Origin: Kineothrix alysoides
Lineage (GTDB): Bacteria; Bacillota; Clostridia; Lachnospirales; Lachnospiraceae
Assembly (NCBI RefSeq): GCF_000732725.1
Contig: NZ_JPNB01000002.1
Location: forward strand, 1,798,001 to 1,862,000
Length of the DNA stretch: 64,000 nt
Direction of reading: 5' to 3'
Position 1 is the stretch's first letter; each line of letters starts with the position of its first letter. The position numbers were made by a program, and so were the translations under genes. The notes below the pieces were generated by a model that saw only the letters and a list, made by a program, of their open reading frames with translations, did not search any database and was not told where the DNA came from. Below are positions 9,404 through 18,813 of this stretch, piece by piece.

Positions 9404-10552
9404 ATGACTTTATTTTTATTTGCAAAACAATTTGTAGATATGTTCTATCACTATCGGATACTGGATTATATCATGGTAGTTTGTGTGTTGCTCCTGTTAG
9501 TCTATCAGACGGCACTGGTACGCCCTGATATCCGTAAGATGTTTCGACCGGCGGATGGAATTGTGATTCTGCTGGGTTTACTCTTGACCATTACCTTTAT
9601 CCGTTCAGGAAGTGGATACCAGATATATTTCAAGGTGATGTCCGCATTTCTTATCTATTTTGTGGGACGGATTTATTATGACAGAGTAAGAGAATGTTAT
9701 GGAACCCTTGTAGTAGCCTCTTATCTGGTGATATATATTAATCTGATCGAAAGGATTTACCGGTTTGGTTTTTCGCTTACTAAAGTAAGGAATGCGGGAG
9801 GCGATATGTATTATAATGATACCGATATGGCCTTTGCGATGATTCTTGCTATGGTGTTCATTGCTATGTTTGCAAGAAATTCAGTGAAGAAGCTTTTGAC
9901 CATTTTGTTGGTATGCCCCTATATGGTATTCTTTTCCGATGCAGGAATTCAGATGGCATTAATGCTGGCTGTTTATGCAGTGATTGCTGTTTACATTATG
10001 GAACTTCTGTTTGAGAATAAAAAGCTTTCAGGAATTCTCTTGACTTTGATGATTCTGGGATTGATTGGAATTGTAGTGATTATCTATCTTCCTGTTATGG
10101 GCCTGTACAGTTCGGAATTTGTGACAGGGCTGTTTCAGGGACATTTCTTTAATAATCATAATATGTACATTCGATATGACGAATGGGGAAAGATTCTGGA
10201 TATCTGTGAAAAAAAAGGAATGCTTGTCATGCTGTTCGGTACCGGAATGGGAGCCGATATCAGCATACAGAGCCTCTATATCAAGATATTTTATTCTCTG
10301 GGATTCGCCGGATTAGGATTGACGTTACTCCTGATAATCAGCATCATGTATTATGTAGCTAAAGTGAATGACAGAAAGACCTTTTACCTTGCAGTGATTA
10401 TGGCAGTACTTCTTCTGGGAAGCGGAGTGACGATAAACAGTATGGAGACTACCCAGATGAGCTGGTTTCCGCTGCTGTTTGCAGGAATGGTTATATCATC
10501 CGTACAGGAGGAGCGCGGACAGGAGGGTGTACAGAAGGAGAATGTGCAGTGA
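9404..10552 (+). CDS. Polymerase-like polytopic membrane protein
   Basis: 382 residues, almost entirely hydrophobic, with about nine or ten membrane segments and one longer loop ('SSEFVTGLFQGHFFNNHNMYIRYDEWG', about residues 240-265) containing charged and aromatic residues. This large loop between late helices, followed by 'LFGTGMGAD', is typical of Wzy/WaaL-type proteins. A polymerase or ligase role is inferred from layout and position. It is the second such protein in the first 11 kb. Its stop overlaps the next gene (GTGA at 10549-10552). Confidence 0.6.
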   Translation: MTLFLFAKQFVDMFYHYRILDYIMVVCVLLLLVYQTALVRPDIRKMFRPADGIVILLGLLLTITFIRSGSGYQIYFKVMSAFLIYFVGRIYYDRVRECYGTLVVASYLVIYINLIERIYRFGFSLTKVRNAGGDMYYNDTDMAFAMILAMVFIAMFARNSVKKLLTILLVCPYMVFFSDAGIQMALMLAVYAVIAVYIMELLFENKKLSGILLTLMILGLIGIVVIIYLPVMGLYSSEFVTGLFQGHFFNNHNMYIRYDEWGKILDICEKKGMLVMLFGTGMGADISIQSLYIKIFYSLGFAGLGLTLLLIISIMYYVAKVNDRKTFYLAVIMAVLLLGSGVTINSMETTQMSWFPLLFAGMVISSVQEERGQEGVQKENVQ

Positions 10553-12093
10553 AGAAAGTAGTATGTTATGGAGTGTGTTATGCTTTTTTTATAGCATTTG
10601 CAATCGGATATATTTTAAACAAAAATATAAATATATTTTCCCTCGTATGCGGTGGGATATTTTTAACTGCTGTAGGGGGAATAGCGGCTAAATTGTTGTG
10701 GCGGTATGCCCCCAAGTTTACCTTGACACATATAAATATTAAAATAAATTTTAAAGTGTTTATAATCTCTTGGATATGCATTTTATGCGCTTATATTCCT
10801 GTGTGGTTAGCTTTTTATCCGGGAATTGCTTCATATGACGTAAACATACAAGTGAAGTATGTCATGGAGAATCATTTTTCTACACATCATCCCATCCTAC
10901 ATTCAATATTATTAGGAGGTTTGTATAAGGTGGGATGTGTCTTAGAAAAGCCTGGAATGGGAATCGATTACTATACGCTGATACAAATGATCATATTATC
11001 CGCGGTTTTTGCGTATGCGGTGGCATATCTTTATGCAAGTGGATTAAGTAAAAAACTCTGTATTTGCTACGCTGTATTTTATGGGGTATTTCCGATTAAT
11101 TCAATTTTAGCAGTCAGTGCAACAAAGGATGCACTATTTGCGGTACTTGTCTTGCTTTATGTGATGAATATGCTGCAGTTACAGGAAGGGGAGCTCTCGA
11201 AAAAAGCGATTGCCGGGAATATTATAATAACAGTTCTGATGCTTTTAATGCGAAACAATGCTCTTTATGCATGGATGGTAAGTATGCCGGTAATGCTGCT
11301 TATAATTAAAAAAAATAGAAAAAAATTTGCAGTCCTCCAATTTTGCATCCTGATTTTGTTTTTTGTATTTAGTCAAGGGTTAATTGCGCTGACCGGGGCT
11401 GAGAAGAGCAGCCCTGTTGAAATGTTGAGTGTACCCGCACAGCAGATGGCCAGAGTCGGATATTATCATGAAGAAGTGAAGGAAAGCAGTTCTCTGTCAC
11501 GTTTTATTCCAGAAGAAACAATAGAACAGTATAATCCGTATCTGGCTGATAATATTAAGTTTTATATGAATTCTCAAAATGTAAGAAATAATAAAAAGGG
11601 CTTTATTAATGAGTGGATTACATTAGGAATAGAGCATCCTAAAGAATATATAGAGGCATTCTTGTATAATAACATTGGCTTTTGGTATATTAATGATCTT
11701 TCTCACACGGATATATATGGTGACAAGGAGGGATTTGGATATTTAACAGATGCTAGACTGAGCTATGATGGTAATCCGATTGGAAAAGAACATTCCTATT
11801 TTCCGTTATTGAAACAGATATATCACAACTGTTTTGTTGAAAATCAATATCTAAATATACCAATTATCAGGTTGTTTTTTTCTCCAGCATTTTGGTGGTG
11901 GCTTTTGGTATTTATTGCTGTAATTATATACTATAAAGGCGATAGAAATTATATGCTGCCGATTGTTTTTCTAATTGTATATTATGTCACCTTACTATTT
12001 GGGCCTACCTGCTTGATCAGATATATGTATCCGATTATAGTTTGTATACCGGTTTTACTTGGTATGATAAGAAAAGAACGGAAAGAAGAATAA
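10549..12093 (+). CDS. DUF6020-like multi-pass membrane protein
   Basis: 514 residues with a GTG start that overlaps the previous stop and has an AAGGAGA site 8 bp upstream. It has about 11-12 membrane segments. The first extracytoplasmic loop carries 'FYPGIASYDVNIQ' and 'HHPILHSILLGG', which I recognise from the DUF6020 family of cell-surface polymer clusters. The acidic 'SYD' followed by a HHP motif resembles the lipid-phosphate-sugar-using loop of GT-C glycosyltransferases. A second soluble loop lies at about 280-410. Function unproven; a polyprenyl-phosphate-sugar glycosyltransferase is the likeliest role. Confidence 0.7.
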   Translation: MKKVVCYGVCYAFFIAFAIGYILNKNINIFSLVCGGIFLTAVGGIAAKLLWRYAPKFTLTHINIKINFKVFIISWICILCAYIPVWLAFYPGIASYDVNIQVKYVMENHFSTHHPILHSILLGGLYKVGCVLEKPGMGIDYYTLIQMIILSAVFAYAVAYLYASGLSKKLCICYAVFYGVFPINSILAVSATKDALFAVLVLLYVMNMLQLQEGELSKKAIAGNIIITVLMLLMRNNALYAWMVSMPVMLLIIKKNRKKFAVLQFCILILFFVFSQGLIALTGAEKSSPVEMLSVPAQQMARVGYYHEEVKESSSLSRFIPEETIEQYNPYLADNIKFYMNSQNVRNNKKGFINEWITLGIEHPKEYIEAFLYNNIGFWYINDLSHTDIYGDKEGFGYLTDARLSYDGNPIGKEHSYFPLLKQIYHNCFVENQYLNIPIIRLFFSPAFWWWLLVFIAVIIYYKGDRNYMLPIVFLIVYYVTLLFGPTCLIRYMYPIIVCIPVLLGMIRKERKEE

Positions 12094-12094
12094 G

Positions 12095-13591
12095 ATGACA
12101 AAAAGAAAAGCTTATGGAATATTATTTATTTATGCATTTATTGTGATGCTTTTATGTGCAGGCAGTTCCCCGGTGATTCAATACCTGTCTCCGGACAGCA
12201 GTATTTTCTATACAATGGGACGGGGTGCAAATAAGGGAATTGTTCTTTATAAAGAAATTGCTGATCATAAAGGGTTTTATCTCTTTTTGTTTAATTGGAT
12301 CGGAGCATGGCTGACACCGGAAAATATGAATGGGCTATTTGCTGTGGAAATATTGTTTGCATGGATTAAATTAATATTTTTATATAAAACAGCACTGACA
12401 TTTGAAAAAAATAATAAGAGATGCATTTTGGCTGCTATGATGTTTATGGCAGTGTCTACTAATTTTTTATCTTGGAATACAGGTAATTTAGGGGAACAGT
12501 TTGCGTTAACATTTCAAATTATAGGTATTTATTATATAGTGTTATATTTAAACATGAATAATAAAGAAGGTAGAATATGTGAGCATAATCCCAAATGGAT
12601 GATGATACATGGTCTTTGTGCAGGTGTGGTTCTGTTCATACAAGCTAATCTGATTGCTATGTGGATACCTTTTGGAATGGTTTTGGCTTGTATGTTGTTA
12701 AAACAAAGATATATACGTAATTTTTTTATTAATTTGTTTTATCTTATCTGTGGTACCGGCATTGCTATCATACCGGTAGCGGCTTATGGAATCTGGCATA
12801 ATTGTATTGAAGATATGTATTATGTTATGTTTGAAATTAATTTTCTTTATTCTAAGGATGGACGTATAGGAAAAACTGTTCTGGTATACTTAAAAGATTT
12901 TCTTTTATCGCCTTCGGGAGCAATAGTATTATTGGCAGCAGCAGGCATTCTGATAGCGGGAAATTATTATAAGAAAATATATATTAATTTACTTTTGATA
13001 TCTATGCTGTTATTTACAATTGTTTGCATGAGTGTTTCTCTTAATGCAAATCCTATTTATTATACTGTCTATATGCCATTTATGATACCGCTATTCATAA
13101 TTATATCAAAATATTTTAAAGATAAATGGTTTGTTTCCTTATGTATTGCAATTTTATTTATTACAGTTATAGCAAATTTACAATTAGTGAAAAAGATTTT
13201 TAGGATTGGAACATCAAGCTATGCATATGAAAGTGCATATCAAATGGAACAATTGATTACCGATAAAGCATCCAATGTATTAGTACTTGGGAACTCCCAT
13301 TATTATAATTGTACAGGGACATTACCACACATTAAATATTTCACTATTTTTGGCAGCAGTCTTCGATATGAGACTTTTCCCTATTGTATTGATGAACAGT
13401 TTGCGTCTCTTTGCTCAGGGGAAAATGAGTATGTTATAATACAATTTTTAGATGATGACTATTCCTTTTGGAATGATGCACTAATGGACAGTGAAATGCT
13501 TGCATGTCTGGATGAACAGTATCATTTGATTCTGGAATATCGTGATGGCGGAATCCATTCAGCGTTATATCAGAAAAAAAAGGATATTTAA
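12095..13591 (+). CDS. GT39/ArnT-like GT-C membrane glycosyltransferase
   Basis: 498 residues, roughly 11 membrane segments. The first outer loop holds 'LSPDSSIFYTMGRGANKGIVLYKEIADHKG', which fits the 'D-S-x-F-Y-x-G...G-x-x-x-Y-x-D-x-x-D-H-K-G' pattern of bacterial GT-C proteins using polyprenyl-phosphate sugars; the Asp and the His-Lys pair are the probable working residues. A C-terminal soluble domain (about 385-495) would be extracytoplasmic. It starts 1 bp after the previous stop. It probably adds a side-branch sugar on the outer face. From here to about 14.4 kb the DNA is visibly more AT-rich. Confidence 0.65.
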   Translation: MTKRKAYGILFIYAFIVMLLCAGSSPVIQYLSPDSSIFYTMGRGANKGIVLYKEIADHKGFYLFLFNWIGAWLTPENMNGLFAVEILFAWIKLIFLYKTALTFEKNNKRCILAAMMFMAVSTNFLSWNTGNLGEQFALTFQIIGIYYIVLYLNMNNKEGRICEHNPKWMMIHGLCAGVVLFIQANLIAMWIPFGMVLACMLLKQRYIRNFFINLFYLICGTGIAIIPVAAYGIWHNCIEDMYYVMFEINFLYSKDGRIGKTVLVYLKDFLLSPSGAIVLLAAAGILIAGNYYKKIYINLLLISMLLFTIVCMSVSLNANPIYYTVYMPFMIPLFIIISKYFKDKWFVSLCIAILFITVIANLQLVKKIFRIGTSSYAYESAYQMEQLITDKASNVLVLGNSHYYNCTGTLPHIKYFTIFGSSLRYETFPYCIDEQFASLCSGENEYVIIQFLDDDYSFWNDALMDSEMLACLDEQYHLILEYRDGGIHSALYQKKKDI

Positions 13592-13627
13592 TGTAGGAAT
13601 CACAATTAATCAGGCGGGGAAAGACAG

Positions 13628-14353
13628 ATGTTTATAATCATGACAGGAACAATACGGCCATCGGATCAAGTGAATCAACTGGTATTAAAAAATGAAGATG
13701 AGCGTTTCACACAATATGAAGAGAGTTTGCGGTTTTTACTTGAGTCAAGAGCTTGTTCAAAAATTGTATTCTGTGAGAACAGTAATTATGGAACGGAAAG
13801 ATTGTATCATCTAAAAGGTCTGGCTGAAAAGAATAAAATAGAATTAGAACTCCTTTCTTTTCCGGGGAATGTGGAACAGACTCGCATTCATGGCAAAGGC
13901 TATGGAGAGGGAGAAATCATGAACTATGTGTTTACTTACAGCAAGTTGGCTGCCACGGATGATTTTTTTGTCAAGATAACGGGAAGGCTTCAAATTAATA
14001 ATATTAAGGATATTATAGTTTGGATGAAAAAAGACAGTACTTATTTTAATATTCCGAATCGAACAAGAAGAGATATTTACGACACTAGGATTTATGGAAT
14101 GCCAATGGAACAATTCAAAAAATATTTTCAGCATTCTTATAATAAGGTGATGGACGATCAGGGAATATTTCTGGAGATGGTGTATACAGATATTTTAGTG
14201 GAAAATAGCATCTATGTCACCAATTTTCCAAGATATCCCAGAGTAATCGGAATGTCCGGTTCCAACGGGATTACCTATGGATATACAGAATGGAAGTGTA
14301 AGGTTAGGGATATACTTAGTAAGTTTAATTTTTATATAGTCAAAAGAGTGTGA
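13628..14353 (+). CDS. Putative glycosyltransferase of unassigned family
   Basis: A 241-residue soluble protein I cannot place in a named family. It starts 'MFIIMTGTIRP' after a good GGGGAAAG ribosome site. The middle has 'DDFFVKITGRLQINNI' (about 116-131), a pattern resembling small capsule-cluster GT-A-like proteins in which an Asp-rich strand precedes a 'TGR' turn. The C-terminal third has 'DDQGIFLEMVYTDIL'. No membrane segment. Its position between a GT-C gene and a polytopic membrane protein makes a glycosyltransferase role plausible, but this is inference. Confidence 0.5.
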   Translation: MFIIMTGTIRPSDQVNQLVLKNEDERFTQYEESLRFLLESRACSKIVFCENSNYGTERLYHLKGLAEKNKIELELLSFPGNVEQTRIHGKGYGEGEIMNYVFTYSKLAATDDFFVKITGRLQINNIKDIIVWMKKDSTYFNIPNRTRRDIYDTRIYGMPMEQFKKYFQHSYNKVMDDQGIFLEMVYTDILVENSIYVTNFPRYPRVIGMSGSNGITYGYTEWKCKVRDILSKFNFYIVKRV

Positions 14354-14444
14354 TGCGAACTTTGGATCAAGCCATTTCAACAGGTTGCTAAAACAAAAGA
14401 TTTTAGGTAAAAAACACATAAGAAAGTATAGATAGGTACGACAT

Positions 14445-16136
14445 ATGTTTTCTGTTTTATTGATTTTTTTGTATATGCTTTTAACCACTTATTTCATGGG
14501 ATTTCTAGTACTTAGGGGGGTTATTCCTCTTTGTATTGGTAAGCGCGATAGTTGTAATTACTACGGTAAGAACTACTGCATGGCGGGGTTAGTGGTACTG
14601 ACCGTATATGCACAGTTATTCAGCTTATTCTACAAGGTAGGGCTTGTGGCCAATATCATTCTCATTCTTCTATGTGCGGCTACTGCGGTTATTTTTAGGC
14701 AGGAGCTGCTGGAGGACTTCTCCTTGTTAAAAGGGAAAATAACAAAGGGAAGAGCTATATATACAGCCCTTCTATTGTTTTTGTTTATACTTTTTGCCTA
14801 TGGAACCTCAAGAGGTTATATCCATTATGACACAGGACTTTACCATGCACAGAGCATTCGGTGGATTGAGGAATACGGTGTAGTGAGAGGGCTTGGAAAT
14901 CTGCATTGCAGACTGGCTTATAATAGCTCATCCTTCAGTCTATCTGCACTTTTTAGCTTTTCTTTTCTGGGGATGCAGTCCTACCATTGTGTGGCTGGAT
15001 TTTTAGCTTTTCTTCTGGCGAAGGTATGCAGCGAGATAGAAAAAAAGTTGTTTCTTTCTAATTTTGTTAGAATAGTATGTATTTATTATCTATTTAGCAT
15101 ATTTAATGGAATGATATCTCCTACATCAGATTACTTCATGGTACTAACAGTATTCTATATTGTAATCCGTTACCTTGACTTATTGGAGTGCGAGGAAGAG
15201 TCATGGATTCCTTATGCGTGCTTAAGTCTTGTTGCAGTTTATACCATAAGCCTTAAGTTATCAGCAGCACTGATTATATTACTTGCCATAAAGCCGGCAG
15301 TTATGCTTATAAAGGAACGGAATCTAAGAGGGATTTTTTCCTTTCTTGGGCTTGGGATTCTTATCATTACACCGTATCTGATTCGCAATGTAATTATTTC
15401 CGGTTGGTTAGTTTATCCATTTACCTCCATAGACCTTTTTGCTGTGGATTGGAAGATACCCGCGGGGATTGTCGAGTATGACGCAAGAGAGATACAGGTG
15501 TGGGGGCGAGGAATCTATGAGGTAGGGCGATATGAGGAACCAATTACTATCTGGTTCTCAGAATGGCTTGGAGGCTTAAGGCGACTAGAGCAATTATCTG
15601 TATTTACAGCTATTTTCGCTGTATTTATGTGGATACTAGTGGGATTGCATTTGCTTTATAAGAAGAAAAAAGAGATGTATGTGTGGCTATTATTAGCCAC
15701 GACGGTGAATGTGTCCTTTCTTTTCTGGTTATTTTCCGCACCGCTCTTTCGTTATGGCTGTGTTTATGTATGGCTTGCCACAGTAGTGACCCTAGGTGGA
15801 CTCTTTTTATATATAGTAGAAGGTAGAGAGAGTTTGAGGAAGGTATGCTATACGATGGTTTATGTGGTGATAGGTATTTTAGCATGCTATAAGCTGTTTT
15901 CTTTTTGCAGAGAGACTGTAACGGCATATGAAAGTAATTACCTGATTCATCAAAAGGATTACGAGAATTTTGAAACAATGTCTTATGAGATTCAGGGACT
16001 CTCCTTTTATTATCCAACAGAAGGGGATCGTACAGGCTATGAAGCCTTCCCGGCGTCACCGGTTAAAGCTAAAATAATCTTACGGGGCAGGGATTTAAAA
16101 GATGGTTTCTGTTATAATAATTTTGAAAGGAAATAA
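14445..16136 (+). CDS. LIC_10190-like multi-pass membrane protein
   Basis: 563 residues with about 12 membrane segments. The first large outer loop contains 'YDTGLYHAQSIRWIEEYGVVRGLGNLHCRLAYNSSSF', close to the signature I know from the LIC_10190 membrane protein group (GT-C-like, polysaccharide clusters). The Asp of 'YDT' followed by 'LYH' is a likely catalytic acid site on the extracytoplasmic side. A short soluble tail (about 505-563) follows the last helix. It precedes the GT2-SGNH gene by 2 bp, so the two may act together on the outer face. Family recognition fair, biochemical role unproven. Confidence 0.65.
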   Translation: MFSVLLIFLYMLLTTYFMGFLVLRGVIPLCIGKRDSCNYYGKNYCMAGLVVLTVYAQLFSLFYKVGLVANIILILLCAATAVIFRQELLEDFSLLKGKITKGRAIYTALLLFLFILFAYGTSRGYIHYDTGLYHAQSIRWIEEYGVVRGLGNLHCRLAYNSSSFSLSALFSFSFLGMQSYHCVAGFLAFLLAKVCSEIEKKLFLSNFVRIVCIYYLFSIFNGMISPTSDYFMVLTVFYIVIRYLDLLECEEESWIPYACLSLVAVYTISLKLSAALIILLAIKPAVMLIKERNLRGIFSFLGLGILIITPYLIRNVIISGWLVYPFTSIDLFAVDWKIPAGIVEYDAREIQVWGRGIYEVGRYEEPITIWFSEWLGGLRRLEQLSVFTAIFAVFMWILVGLHLLYKKKKEMYVWLLLATTVNVSFLFWLFSAPLFRYGCVYVWLATVVTLGGLFLYIVEGRESLRKVCYTMVYVVIGILACYKLFSFCRETVTAYESNYLIHQKDYENFETMSYEIQGLSFYYPTEGDRTGYEAFPASPVKAKIILRGRDLKDGFCYNNFERK

Positions 16137-16138
16137 AC

Positions 16139-18016
16139 ATGCTTTTTTCTATCATAACAGTCTGTTATAACAGCGAAAAAACAATTGAAAGAACGCTGAG
16201 AAGTGTTTTGGAACAAAGTGTTCAGGACTTTGAGTATATTATTGTGGATGGGGCATCTTCCGATGAAACGCTCAATGTCATACACCGTTATGAGCCCTTG
16301 TTTGGAGACAGGATAAGGGTAATCTCCGAAAGTGATAAGGGAATCTATGATGCAATGAATAAGGGGATCATGACTGCGTCCGGAGAACTTATCGGTATCT
16401 TAAACAGTGATGATTACTATGAGAAGGATACTTTGGAACAGGTGTCGGCGGCCTATGAGGGATATGAGTATACCATTATATATGGTTTATTAAGAACGGT
16501 AGCAGATGGCAAAGAAGTGACGGTATATTTGAAGAATCCGGATTTTTTGGAAGAAGATATGATTGCACATCCGTCTTGCTTTATAACAAAAAAAATATAT
16601 GAACAATATGGGATGTATTCTTTGGATTACCCTTATTCCGCAGACTACGAATTTATGATGAGGATCAGAAAGCAGGATGAAATAAGATTTCAGGGGATAT
16701 ATAGTATTTTAAGCAACTTTACAGTGGATGGAGCTTCCGGTTCCATTCCGGCATACCGGGATACATTAAAGCTGAAACGTGCCTATAAGCTAATCGGTAA
16801 AAGAGAATATAGGATAAAGATGATGAAGAGCTGGATTGCTATGAGACTTAGAACGCAGCATAAAGGGAATTCCCCTCATGGTGCTTTATACGTTGTTCTG
16901 ATAATAATTTTGGCGGCAGTACTTGGATCTATGGTTTATGTTACTCATTTGAGAGACGGAAGAAAATCAACAGAGCAAGCTATTGCAGAAGAGCGGTTTG
17001 AGAATATTACAATGAAGGTACAAAAAACAACCAGCCGTTATCTTCCCGGTATTGTCTGTTGGGGGGATAGTCTGACTGCCAGTGCGGGAGGAGATATTTT
17101 ACCAAGCGGAGAAAGACTTAAGAAAGGTATTAAGTATCCTGATATTCTTCGTAATGAGATTGAAGCAGGGGTGTTCGGCACAGATGTGAAAATAGGTGTG
17201 CCGGAGGTAATTAATATGGGTGTGGGCGGTGAAAATACAGACACGATATTGGGCAGAAACGGTGCAGTTCCCTTTGTCCTAAGTAGTGAGTTGAGGATGC
17301 CGTCCTTTGTGAAAAGCAATGCTTCTGATGCGTTACCTGTGGAAATACACTTAGCTTCCCAAAACGGTGACCCTGTAGCACCGCTCCGCCAAGGCAATAA
17401 GGGTATGGAAAGTGTATCTATAAATGGCATAGAGGGAATCATTACTATTGAGCAGGAGTCGTACGCAGCAGCGGACTATAAATACTACTTTACCCGTATT
17501 ACTTATGGTGAGGCGGTAACTATTCCGCAAGGTTCTTTAATCCAAACCCAAGGTTCTGTTCTCTATACAGATTATATACCAATTATTTTCATCGGAGAGA
17601 ATGGAGGGTATAAGGATGGAGTGGAGCTGATTGCTCAGCAACAGGCGATTATTAAACATCAGGAGGAAGGTATAGGTCAAGAGAGGTATATCATTGTCGG
17701 TTCCCACTCAGGAACAGCTGAAGAAAGTACCGAAATAGAGAGCCTGATGGAGAAGGCATATGGAAGGAAGTATATTAATCTTAGGGAATATATGGTGACA
17801 GCGGGGCTCAGTGATGCAGGGCTTATACCGACCAGTGTGGATAATGAATTGATGGCAGTTGGAGTGTGTCCTGCTTCGCTAAGAGTAACGGCGGAAGATG
17901 TCCATTTCAATTCAGCAGGCTATGAACTCATCGGAAAATTGATATACAAACGTATGGATGAGCTTGGATACTTTAATGAAGTGAAAGATGCCATAAACAG
18001 TGTGAGGAGCTATTAG
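16139..18016 (+). CDS. GT2 glycosyltransferase fused through a membrane helix to an SGNH/GDSL hydrolase domain
   Basis: 625 residues in three parts. Residues 1-210 are a complete GT2 domain ('FSIITVCYNSEKTIERTL', 'IIVDGASSDET', metal site 'NSDDYY' at 89-94). Residues 249-268 are one hydrophobic helix. Residues 300-615 are an SGNH domain: block I 'GDSLTAS' (309-315, nucleophile Ser311), block II 'GVGGENTD' (361-368), block III 'GENG' (486-489) and block V 'EDVHFNSAGYELIG' with His589. The usual Asp of D-x-x-H is Glu586, with Asp587 beside it. With the GT2 in the cytoplasm, the SGNH part is outside. It should link sugar addition with removal or transfer of an acyl group. The domain calls are solid; the joint role is inferred. 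Confidence 0.88.
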   Translation: MLFSIITVCYNSEKTIERTLRSVLEQSVQDFEYIIVDGASSDETLNVIHRYEPLFGDRIRVISESDKGIYDAMNKGIMTASGELIGILNSDDYYEKDTLEQVSAAYEGYEYTIIYGLLRTVADGKEVTVYLKNPDFLEEDMIAHPSCFITKKIYEQYGMYSLDYPYSADYEFMMRIRKQDEIRFQGIYSILSNFTVDGASGSIPAYRDTLKLKRAYKLIGKREYRIKMMKSWIAMRLRTQHKGNSPHGALYVVLIIILAAVLGSMVYVTHLRDGRKSTEQAIAEERFENITMKVQKTTSRYLPGIVCWGDSLTASAGGDILPSGERLKKGIKYPDILRNEIEAGVFGTDVKIGVPEVINMGVGGENTDTILGRNGAVPFVLSSELRMPSFVKSNASDALPVEIHLASQNGDPVAPLRQGNKGMESVSINGIEGIITIEQESYAAADYKYYFTRITYGEAVTIPQGSLIQTQGSVLYTDYIPIIFIGENGGYKDGVELIAQQQAIIKHQEEGIGQERYIIVGSHSGTAEESTEIESLMEKAYGRKYINLREYMVTAGLSDAGLIPTSVDNELMAVGVCPASLRVTAEDVHFNSAGYELIGKLIYKRMDELGYFNEVKDAINSVRSY

Positions 18017-18044
18017 ATACGTCTTTAGATCTGGGAGATAACGT

Positions 18045-18635
18045 ATGGGAATGACATGGGATGAAACGAAAAACAGTATAGAATGTGACATGTACCGCAA
18101 TCTGGAGTCTTGTACAAGAAAGAATATTATAAAGGCTTTTTTCTCAGGGAATTCTCTGACAGGCTTTTTGCTCTATTTCAGGCTTTGTCACTATTTTGCA
18201 ATGCTTGAAAAGAAAAATCTCCTTCAATTTTTATTGCACTCCTTTTGCTATATTCGCTTCCGGAAACTCCAGAGGAGGTGCGGGATTGAATTAAATCAGC
18301 ATACTCAAATAGGGGGCGGGCTGAGGTTGCCTCACAGGGGAGGAATTGTCATTCATGTAAATGCTGTAATAGGGAATAATTGTGAAATCATGCAGGGAGT
18401 AACGATTGGGAACAATATCATGAAGTCCAGAGACGAGGTTGCCAGTATAGGGGATGAGGTTCTTCTATGCGCAGGCGCCAAGATTATAGGAAAGGTGACA
18501 ATCGGAAATACTGTGATTGTGGGAGCCAATGCAGTTGTGACAAGGGATGCGGAAGACAATACAATAGTAGGCGGTGTTCCGGCCAGGGCGATTGGTAAGT
18601 GTGATAATCGATTTGTTATTAATGTTATGAGATAA
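18045..18635 (+). CDS. Serine acetyltransferase-like (CysE/WcaB class) O-acetyltransferase
   Basis: 196 residues with a GGGAG site 9 bp before the ATG. A helical N-terminus (about 1-85) leads into left-handed beta-helix repeats: 'IGGGLRLPHRGGIVIHVNAVIGNNCEIMQGVTIGNN', then 'IGDEVLLCAGAKIIGKVTIGN', 'IVGANAVVTRD' and 'IVGGVPARAIG'. 'LPHRGGIVIH' is the histidine-bearing loop of serine acetyltransferase-type enzymes. In polysaccharide clusters this subclass O-acetylates sugars rather than serine. It follows the GT2-SGNH fusion by 28 bp; an acetyltransferase next to an SGNH esterase/acyltransferase suggests control of O-acetyl content. Confidence 0.82.
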   Translation: MGMTWDETKNSIECDMYRNLESCTRKNIIKAFFSGNSLTGFLLYFRLCHYFAMLEKKNLLQFLLHSFCYIRFRKLQRRCGIELNQHTQIGGGLRLPHRGGIVIHVNAVIGNNCEIMQGVTIGNNIMKSRDEVASIGDEVLLCAGAKIIGKVTIGNTVIVGANAVVTRDAEDNTIVGGVPARAIGKCDNRFVINVMR

Positions 18636-18701
18636 TATGCTATTAGTCAGTATAGAAGGGATTATTTATTGGGATTGGGGCCGGGAAAGGTTATCAGATA
18701 G

Positions 18702-18803
18702 AGCAGGGAAAGCAGTGTATCGATACATATCAGAAGAATTGATTATGAAAGAAATATCAATAATGTCAGTATACCGGCGGGAACGGATATAGATTGTAAG
18801 GAA
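18702..18803 (+). pseudogene. Decayed fragment of a GT11 fucosyltransferase
   Basis: In the 178-bp gap before the ABC transporter, one frame opened by a stop at 18699-18701 reads 'SVSIHIRRIDYERNINN' and on to '...AGTDID'. This resembles motif I of GT11 enzymes (the intact gene at 1081 has 'SVSVHIRRGDY...' at the matching place), with Ile for the Gly. Nothing before or after fits the rest of the gene and there is no start codon, so it would be a remnant. The match is only about 25 residues, hence the moderate score. Confidence 0.42.
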
Positions 18804-18813
18804 ATGAGGAATC

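Noticed and set aside
14354-14444. Twelve-codon frame in the 91-bp gap before the LIC_10190-like gene
   Set aside because: Too short, no recognisable product; treated as plain spacer.
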